A stretch of 39,857 bases of DNA from positions 1 to 39,857 of the forward strand of contig CAYQUK010000004.1 of NCBI GenBank assembly GCA_964420875.1, in the 5' to 3' direction. Both the position numbers and the translations under genes were made by a program. This DNA is from JAUPVO01 sp964420875 (GTDB lineage Bacteria > Patescibacteriota > Minisyncoccia > Phycocordibacterales > UBA5272). Below the pieces are notes generated by a model. That model did no database searches and was not told the DNA's origin. It saw only the letters and a program-made list of their open reading frames with translations. Below are positions 35,248-39,857 of this stretch, piece by piece; position 1 is the stretch's first letter; every line of letters begins with the position of its first letter.

Positions 35248-37293
35248 ATGGCAGAGAAAAAGGCATCAAAATCATCATACGGAGCGGACAGTATTCAGGT
35301 CCTCGAGGGTCTAGAGCCGGTACGCAAACGCCCAGGAATGTATATTGGATCAACAGGTCCAACAGGTTTACAACACCTCATAACAGAGATATTTGACAAC
35401 AGTCGTGACGAGGCGATGAATGGTCATGCTAACCGTGTAGAGGTGGCACTACTGCCTGGCAATCAGGTGCGTGTAGTGGACAACGGTCGCGGTATACCAG
35501 TAGATATACATCCAAAGATGAAGATCTCAGCTCTCGAGGTGGTAATGACAACTCTGCATGGTGGAGGAAAATTCGACAATGAGAATGATGAGAGTGGTTA
35601 CAAGGTGTCAGGGGGACTCCACGGTGTGGGTGCGTCAGTAGTTAACGCTTTGTCTATTTATACTCGCGTTGAGGTTCACCGTGATGGAGGGGTATTTATG
35701 CAGGAGTATTCGCAAGGTAAACGTAAAGCAGCCGTAAAACAAATAGGCAAGAGCAAGCTTCACGGCACCATTACAACTTTCCAACCAGACCCAATTATTT
35801 TCAAAGAAGGGACAGAGTTTAATATTGATACTATCGTGTCTCATCTACGTCAGCAGGCGTATCTTGTGAAGGGGCTCGAGATCATTGTTATAGACGCCCG
35901 TGATTATGCTAAAAAGTTAAACTTAGAAGGGGAAACATATTTGGCTGATCTCGACATATGCGCAAACACAACTAGTTTTTATTTTGAAGGAGGATTGAAA
36001 TCTCTTGTTAAACATTACAATATACTTTCAAAACCAGTACACAAAAATGTTTTCTATGTAGATAAAGAGGCTGACAATGTTGGGGTAGAGATTGCTTTGC
36101 AATACATTGATGACTATTCATCAAAAGTAGTAGCATTCGCAAACAATATTCACACAGCTGAAGGAGGAACACATGTGACAGGATTTAAAACATCACTCAC
36201 TCGTCTCATTAACAGCTATGCCCGCAAGAATAATATCTTAAAAGAGAAAGATGAGAATTTGGGCGGTGATGACGTACTCGAGGGTCTGACGGCGGTCATA
36301 TCGGTAAAGATGCGCGAGATTCAATTTGAAGGTCAAACAAAGGGTAAGCTTGGGTCAGTAGAGGCGCAAGGGGCTGTGGCTAGTGTATTCTCGGATGCAT
36401 TCGCACTTTTCCTCGAGGAGAATCCAGACGATGCAAAAGAGATAATAGGCAAGGGATTGCTCGCTATGCGTGCCCGCAAGGCCGCAAAGGCCGCAAAGGA
36501 CAGTGTATTGCGTAAAGGTATACTCGATGGCATGAGACTGCCTGGAAAGTTGGCAGACTGCCAATCTGGAGATCCATCGGAATCAGAGCTGTTCATAGTG
36601 GAGGGAGACTCGGCTGGAGGGTCAGCAAAGATGGGGCGTGATCGTCGTACACAGGCTATATTGCCACTGCGTGGAAAGATTTTAAATGTTGAGCGTGCGA
36701 GACTTGATAAGATGCTCGACAGTGAGCAGATTAAAAATCTGGTGATGGCTATGGGTGCAGCAATAGGGGACACATTTGATATTGGAAAGTTAAGATATCA
36801 CAAGATCATCATTGCGACAGATGCGGACGTTGACGGGTCTCATATTCGCACACTACTCTTAACATTTTTCTACAGATATTACAGACCGATCATCGAGGCG
36901 GGACATATATTTATCGCGCAGCCACCACTTTACAAGATAGCTCGCGGAAAAGAGACTCATTATGCATATACTGATGAGGAAAAGGTTGCAATAGTCGGTA
37001 ATGGTGATGCAGAGATAATAGAAGAGGGTGACACAGTAGAAGAGGAAGATGTAGAGACTGTAAAAAAGGCTGCCGCAAAGTGGAAAATACAGCGCTACAA
37101 AGGTCTCGGAGAGATGAATCCAGAGGAATTAAAAGAGACAACTATGGATATCAAAAACAGAACTCTTCGCCAAGTCGACATCACTACTGCAGAGGAGGCT
37201 GATAAAGTTTTCGAGATGCTGATGGGCTCTGAAGTAGGCCCTCGCAAGTCATTCATACAAACCTACGCCCACCTTGCCGATCTGGATATATAA
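35248..37293 (+). CDS. gyrB: DNA gyrase subunit B
   Basis: GyrB is the ATPase half of gyrase, which introduces negative supercoils. The 681-aa protein has the GHKL ATPase domain ('LEGLEPVRKRPGMYIGSTGPTGLQHL', with 'EIFDNSRDEAMNG' in place of the usual EVVDNS-x-DEA, 'VDNGRGIPVDIHP', 'GGLHGVGASVVNALS'), the transducer ('QFEGQTKGKLG') and the TOPRIM domain ('FIVEGDSAGGSA', 'LPLRGKILNVERAR', 'IIATDADVDGSHIRTLLLTFFYRY'). The QRYKGLGEMNPEEL sequence near the end confirms a GyrB/ParE-type subunit; GyrB is preferred from length and motifs. I start it at the ATG at 35248, after the -10 box. It is monocistronic. Confidence 0.93.
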   Translation: MAEKKASKSSYGADSIQVLEGLEPVRKRPGMYIGSTGPTGLQHLITEIFDNSRDEAMNGHANRVEVALLPGNQVRVVDNGRGIPVDIHPKMKISALEVVMTTLHGGGKFDNENDESGYKVSGGLHGVGASVVNALSIYTRVEVHRDGGVFMQEYSQGKRKAAVKQIGKSKLHGTITTFQPDPIIFKEGTEFNIDTIVSHLRQQAYLVKGLEIIVIDARDYAKKLNLEGETYLADLDICANTTSFYFEGGLKSLVKHYNILSKPVHKNVFYVDKEADNVGVEIALQYIDDYSSKVVAFANNIHTAEGGTHVTGFKTSLTRLINSYARKNNILKEKDENLGGDDVLEGLTAVISVKMREIQFEGQTKGKLGSVEAQGAVASVFSDAFALFLEENPDDAKEIIGKGLLAMRARKAAKAAKDSVLRKGILDGMRLPGKLADCQSGDPSESELFIVEGDSAGGSAKMGRDRRTQAILPLRGKILNVERARLDKMLDSEQIKNLVMAMGAAIGDTFDIGKLRYHKIIIATDADVDGSHIRTLLLTFFYRYYRPIIEAGHIFIAQPPLYKIARGKETHYAYTDEEKVAIVGNGDAEIIEEGDTVEEEDVETVKKAAAKWKIQRYKGLGEMNPEELKETTMDIKNRTLRQVDITTAEEADKVFEMLMGSEVGPRKSFIQTYAHLADLDI

Positions 37294-37305
37294 AATAAAA
37301 ATAAC

Positions 37306-37336
37306 AATGCCCCCGTCGCTCGCGCTCGGGGGCATT
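37306..37336. terminator. Terminator between gyrB and the convergent 37356 gene
   Basis: AATGCCCCCG/CGGGGGCATT with an 11-nt loop. The better U-rich tail is on the minus strand (TGTTATTTTTATTTTA), so it mainly serves the minus-strand gene, and probably also gyrB. A perfect palindrome GCATTTGCAAATGC overlaps at 37332-37345. Confidence 0.75.
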
Positions 37337-37355
37337 TGCAAATGCTGAACTCAAT

Positions 37356-37787
37356 TTAGTAATGTCCTTGTTCTTCTTTTAGTGCCAGACAAAGATTGAG
37401 CGCGCTTTTTCTTTCAGGGCTGAGTACTCCTGAGTTCAAAATCCAGACCTTTTCACCAACCTTTTCCCCCAGCATTGTCTCAAGCCTTATTTGCTCAAAC
37501 GAAAACCACATATAAAGCAGTCCACAATTGAGAGCTAGTTTGAGAGTGTTGTTTGTTGAGCCATGCATCAAACTTAAGGCTATTTTTTTTGATTCTTTGC
37601 CAGAGATGACAGTTATCGGAGAAGTGTAATCCCCAGATATAACTGAAACCTTATGCTCCTCCTCATCCACTTGTACCGAGATGGCGAGTGTTGCCGGCAG
37701 CGGTTTCAGATCCACAAACCCTCCCTCATAGCCTCTTTGTAGTGTGCTCCTCGTACGTCCCGTCATTACTTTGCTTCTTCCGCTCAT
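37356..37787 (-). CDS. Orphan soluble protein, unknown function
   Basis: A 143-aa protein without signal peptide or membrane segment. Its N-terminus is basic ('MSGRSKVMTGRTRSTLQRGYEGGF'; R/K/G-rich), the middle contains short beta-strand-like stretches ('LAISVQVDEEEHKVSVISGDYTSPITVISG', alternating hydrophobic and polar), and the C-terminal half is alpha-helical with 'LETMLGEKVGEKVWILNSGVLSPERKSAL'. I do not recognise a family. AAGGGG lies 6 nt before the ATG at 37787; another ATG two codons upstream (37793) is in frame but would be too close. It is a monocistronic SD-led gene. Confidence 0.6.
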   Translation of the reverse strand: MSGRSKVMTGRTRSTLQRGYEGGFVDLKPLPATLAISVQVDEEEHKVSVISGDYTSPITVISGKESKKIALSLMHGSTNNTLKLALNCGLLYMWFSFEQIRLETMLGEKVGEKVWILNSGVLSPERKSALNLCLALKEEQGHY

Positions 37788-37820
37788 CTTCATCCCCTTA
37801 GGCTAAGTGTTAATGAAAAC

Positions 37821-37850
37821 TACAAATTCGTACGTTCCAATTACAAATTC
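37821..37850. repeat. Direct repeat upstream of the 37356 gene
   Basis: TACAAATTC occurs at 37821-37829 and 37842-37850, 21 bp apart, i.e. two helical turns on the same DNA face, with CGTACG between them. A possible operator for the divergent gene pair; no protein can be named. Confidence 0.4.
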
Positions 37851-37919
37851 TACTCCTCCTACAGCTGCGCGCAAGAGTAGACATACACATACATATATGT
37901 TATTTTGAATATTAAGAAA

Positions 37920-38669
37920 ATGAAAACAACTAAAACAGATTGGGGCGAGGTGGCGGGTTGGTATGATGAGGTTGTTAGTAATGATGACTCATTTCAGAAA
38001 AATGTAATATTGCCAAATTTGCTGCGTATCGTTGGTGATGCAAAAGGTAAAAATATTTTAGATGTTGCCTGTGGGCAGGGGTACTTTGCTGGAGCATTAG
38101 AAAAAGCTGGCGCAAAGGTGACAGCATTTGATATGGGTCAGGATCTTGTAAAGATCGCGCGATCAAAAAATAAAAATATAGATTTTAGGGTTTTAAATGC
38201 TGAGAGCTTTGCGGCAGATATGAAGGGCAAGTTCGACATTGCGATATGTGTGCTCGCAATACAAAATATTGAGAATGTAAAAAAGGTATTTGAGAATTTG
38301 AAAATGGTAATGAATAAAAATGGTAAATGTATTTTAATTTTAAATCACCCAGCGTTTCGTATACCAAAACAGTCTAGTTGGCACAATGATAATGATGCGC
38401 AGTATCGCCGCGTGGATGCGTATATGACTGAGTCAAAAATAAAGATGGACATGACTCCAGGTAAAAAAACTGACAAGACGTTTACATATTCATATCACAG
38501 ACCAATGCAATACTATTTTAAAATATTTGCTAATTCTGGATTTGTTGTTAATAGACTTGAGGAGTGGGTGAGCCACAAAGAGTCGGAACAGGGTCCACGC
38601 AAAGACGCCGAGGATCGCGCCCGCCGCGAGATACCTATGTTCATGTGCCTCGAGTTGACTTCTATTTAG
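37920..38669 (+). CDS. SAM-dependent class I methyltransferase
   Basis: A 249-aa methyltransferase. Motif I 'NILDVACGQGYFAGALEKAGAKVTAFDMG' (D-x-x-C-G-x-G-x-F core and the acidic D of the next strand), motif II region 'FRVLNAESF', 'DIAICVLAIQNIENVKKVFENL' (motif III) and 'GKCILILNHPAFRIPKQSSW' (motif post-III) place it among class I Rossmann methyltransferases acting on small molecules. The substrate is unknown. The frame extends to a TTG at 37905; the ATG at 37920 is preferred because the conserved fold starts there. No strong Shine-Dalgarno sequence and a weak AATATT box 6 nt upstream, fitting the leaderless class. Confidence 0.85.
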   Translation: MKTTKTDWGEVAGWYDEVVSNDDSFQKNVILPNLLRIVGDAKGKNILDVACGQGYFAGALEKAGAKVTAFDMGQDLVKIARSKNKNIDFRVLNAESFAADMKGKFDIAICVLAIQNIENVKKVFENLKMVMNKNGKCILILNHPAFRIPKQSSWHNDNDAQYRRVDAYMTESKIKMDMTPGKKTDKTFTYSYHRPMQYYFKIFANSGFVVNRLEEWVSHKESEQGPRKDAEDRARREIPMFMCLELTSI

Positions 38670-38711
38670 TTTGTTGTTAGTTTTGATTTAGACTAAAAGT
38701 TAGGAGGCAGC

Positions 38712-39092
38712 ATGCCAAACGCAATCGAGCAGTTCTATGGTCGCTGGGTTAGGATCGAAGCTAACCTGGAACGCGGGAGTAAAGCAAAAGCTAGGAAGAC
38801 AGCCATTCGCACCCGAGCCCTGAATGAAAACGAAATCAGGGTCGACTTTAATTTTTCTGCAGTAGGATCGTCAAAGTTAATTCAGGTATCTGCGTGGCTT
38901 AACAGGGATCAAGAAAATGCAGCACTGGAAATGATCGACGAGTTGCCGACTAGTGGTAAACGCATTGTCTTGCAAACAGTCTTTACTAACAGTGATTGTC
39001 TGCGTATTGTTCAGCATAATCACCCTTGTGACGTTTTTACATTGAAAAATGTTTTGTACTCAGTTTCGCGAGAGCTGGATACAAAAACCTAA
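38712..39092 (+). CDS. Orphan soluble protein, unknown function (A)
   Basis: A 126-aa protein with no signal peptide or membrane segment and no family I recognise. It has an AGGAGG Shine-Dalgarno sequence 5-6 nt before the ATG, a plausible promoter (TTGTTG, 17-nt spacer, TAAAAG), and its own terminator. Shared design with the next gene: N-terminal G-x-W-V, a central strand, 'E-M-I-D-E-L-P' and a late 'CDVF', corresponding to 'GFWVDV', 'EDMPKSF' and 'CSVF' in the gene at 39188. They may be distant paralogues; sequence identity by eye is low. Confidence 0.65.
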   Translation: MPNAIEQFYGRWVRIEANLERGSKAKARKTAIRTRALNENEIRVDFNFSAVGSSKLIQVSAWLNRDQENAALEMIDELPTSGKRIVLQTVFTNSDCLRIVQHNHPCDVFTLKNVLYSVSRELDTKT

Positions 39093-39114
39093 AACCGCGC
39101 CTAAGGTGCGGTTT
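39092..39114 (+). terminator. Rho-independent terminator of orphan gene A
   Basis: AAACCGCGCC/GGTGCGGTTT with TAA loop, then CGTTTT. It differs at one position over about 30 nt from the terminator at 39627. Confidence 0.9.
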
Positions 39115-39118
39115 CGTT

Positions 39119-39147
39119 TTGCTATTTTTAAAAAGCTGTGTTAAGAT
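39119..39147 (+). promoter_or_regulatory. Promoter of orphan gene B
   Basis: TTGCTA (39119-39124), a 17-nt spacer and TAAGAT (39142-39147, preceded by TGT). The leader of about 34 nt carries AGGAG at 39175-39179. Confidence 0.6.
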
Positions 39148-39187
39148 TTTATCTTCAATTAACGGTTGTTCTTTAGGAGAATTATAA

Positions 39188-39613
39188 GTGTTGGATTTAA
39201 GTTTAGTTGATGGGATGAGCGGCTTTTGGGTTGATGTCTTACGTATACCTGTTTTAGCAAACAGCCATACGAAAGTAGTAAACAAAAACTCACGTGACCA
39301 ATCTTGTTACGTGACATTTCGTTTACTGCCACACGGTGAGTTGGTTGGTGTGGAGTTCAAGGTGGTGGTGATGATTGCTGATTACAAAAAACTAGAAAAA
39401 GCATGCGAAGATATGCCAAAAAGTTTTTTGTTCGGGTGTGTTACCCGGATCAACGCTAAATCGTTCGTGATCTTAGACATGAACGAATGTTCTGTATTTA
39501 GCTGTGACTACTGCGTCTCGTTGCACACCATTCAGGTCACATACCCAGCGCAACAACACGAACGAAAGATAGTTCGTCGCCTTCAACATTCAGGTGTTCT
39601 GGCTTTTATTTGA
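39188..39613 (+). CDS. Orphan soluble protein, unknown function (B)
   Basis: A 141-aa protein starting at GTG (39188-39190), 8 nt after AGGAG; an in-frame TTG three bases downstream is less likely. No signal peptide or membrane helix is seen. Four cysteines occur in the C-terminal half ('KACEDMP', 'FGCVTR', 'NECSVFSCDYC'), including C-x-x-x-x-C-x-x-C, which could bind a metal but is not a known motif. Possible distant paralogue of the preceding gene, and it has a nearly identical terminator. Function unknown. Confidence 0.6.
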   Translation: MLDLSLVDGMSGFWVDVLRIPVLANSHTKVVNKNSRDQSCYVTFRLLPHGELVGVEFKVVVMIADYKKLEKACEDMPKSFLFGCVTRINAKSFVILDMNECSVFSCDYCVSLHTIQVTYPAQQHERKIVRRLQHSGVLAFI

Positions 39614-39626
39614 TTCTGACTAGCAA

Positions 39627-39649
39627 AAACCGCGCCTAAGGCGCGGTTT
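39627..39649. terminator. Bidirectional terminator after orphan gene B
   Basis: AAACCGCGCC/GGCGCGGTTT with TAA loop, followed by CGTTTTT; it also faces the end of the minus-strand gene at 39669. Confidence 0.9.
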
Positions 39650-39668
39650 CGTTTTTACCTCATCTTAT

Positions 39669-39857
39669 TTACTTGGACACTTTCTTGCAGAGGATGATTG
39701 AGATCAGGATAATAGTGATAGCAACTATGATGCTCATCATTGGCATAGTCGCAAATCCGAAACTCACAACTTTCGCAGATTCGCAGCTAGCAATTAGTGG
39801 GTTGTTTGAGCAGGGCATGGTTAGGGCTGACTCGTTGAGAACGTATTTACGAAAATG
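39669..39857 (-). CDS. C-terminal part of a small membrane protein (5' partial), unknown function
   Basis: On the minus strand the frame is open from the window's right edge to a TAA at 39671-39669, giving 62 residues. A single membrane helix lies near the end ('MMSIIVAITIILISIILC') followed by a basic tail 'KKVSK', so the protein is probably anchored with a short cytoplasmic end. The preceding residues include three cysteines ('MPCSNNPLIASCESAKVV' and the helix-end Cys). The start could be the internal Met ('MPCSNN', 39816-39818), making a 49-aa protein, or lie outside the window. No family recognised. Confidence 0.5.
   Translation of the reverse strand, partial: HFRKYVLNESALTMPCSNNPLIASCESAKVVSFGFATMPMMSIIVAITIILISIILCKKVSK

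Noticed and set aside
16548..39660. Integron-like gene cassettes, suggested by scattered single genes with hairpins
   Set aside because: The hairpins are ordinary terminators with T-runs; no consistent attC-type core sites or integrase were found.

Overview
The window looks like a chromosomal segment of a Patescibacteria/CPR bacterium, probably of the Parcubacteria branch. That placement is inferred from the AT-rich sequence, the very compact gene order, the trimmed housekeeping proteins (EF-Ts of 146 aa, PheS of 253 aa, PheT of 638 aa lacking its EMAP-type domain), the many orphan membrane or secreted proteins, and the peptidoglycan genes. The standard genetic code applies: TGA ends several genes and nothing requires it to be read through. 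I see no rRNA operon, transposase, integrase or CRISPR array.

Layout. 1-1.4 kb: the 3' end of a peptidoglycan-binding protein, then infC-rpmI-rplT on the minus strand. 1.45-2.96 kb: three membrane proteins (DUF1761, YjdF-like DUF2238, DUF1761). 3.0-3.9 kb: tmRNA (ssrA, found in the largest gap without a protein gene) and its partner smpB, both minus. 3.9-8.7 kb: ftsH, tRNA-Ile(UAU), a 60-aa membrane protein, recG and a small membrane protein. 8.7-14.7 kb: one 1982-aa secreted multidomain protein. 14.8-19.8 kb: a secreted serine beta-lactamase-fold protein, two AspA/AstE-type deacylases around a GNAT acetyltransferase, and two divergent orphan genes. 19.9-25.5 kb: cmk, L25, a coiled-coil murein hydrolase, L31, prfA, rpsB-tsf, a membrane protein and tRNA-Thr(UGU). 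25.6-27.5 kb: a thioredoxin-like anchored protein and a GT2 glycosyltransferase. 27.6-34.2 kb: a 56-aa metal-binding-type protein (minus), the pheS-pheT-murC-murD operon, and convergent ddl. 34.2-37.3 kb: a PgeF/YfiH-like protein (minus) and gyrB. 37.3-39.9 kb: orphan genes and a methyltransferase.

How genes work together: infC, L35, L20, L25, L31, S2, EF-Ts, RF1, PheRS, two tRNAs and tmRNA/SmpB serve translation and ribosome rescue. MurC, MurD, Ddl, the murein hydrolase and possibly the beta-lactamase-fold protein act on the cell wall. FtsH, RecG, GyrB and Cmk are general housekeeping proteins.

The most striking signal is a split in gene starts. About eleven genes, mostly core ones, have a sigma70-type -10 box (often extended, TGn upstream) ending only 6-7 nt before the ATG, which predicts leaderless mRNAs. 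A second class, mostly orphan, membrane or secreted genes, has a real leader with a clear Shine-Dalgarno sequence, its own promoter and its own terminator, and in several cases visibly different codon choice. All functional calls are by eye from motifs; no database search was possible.
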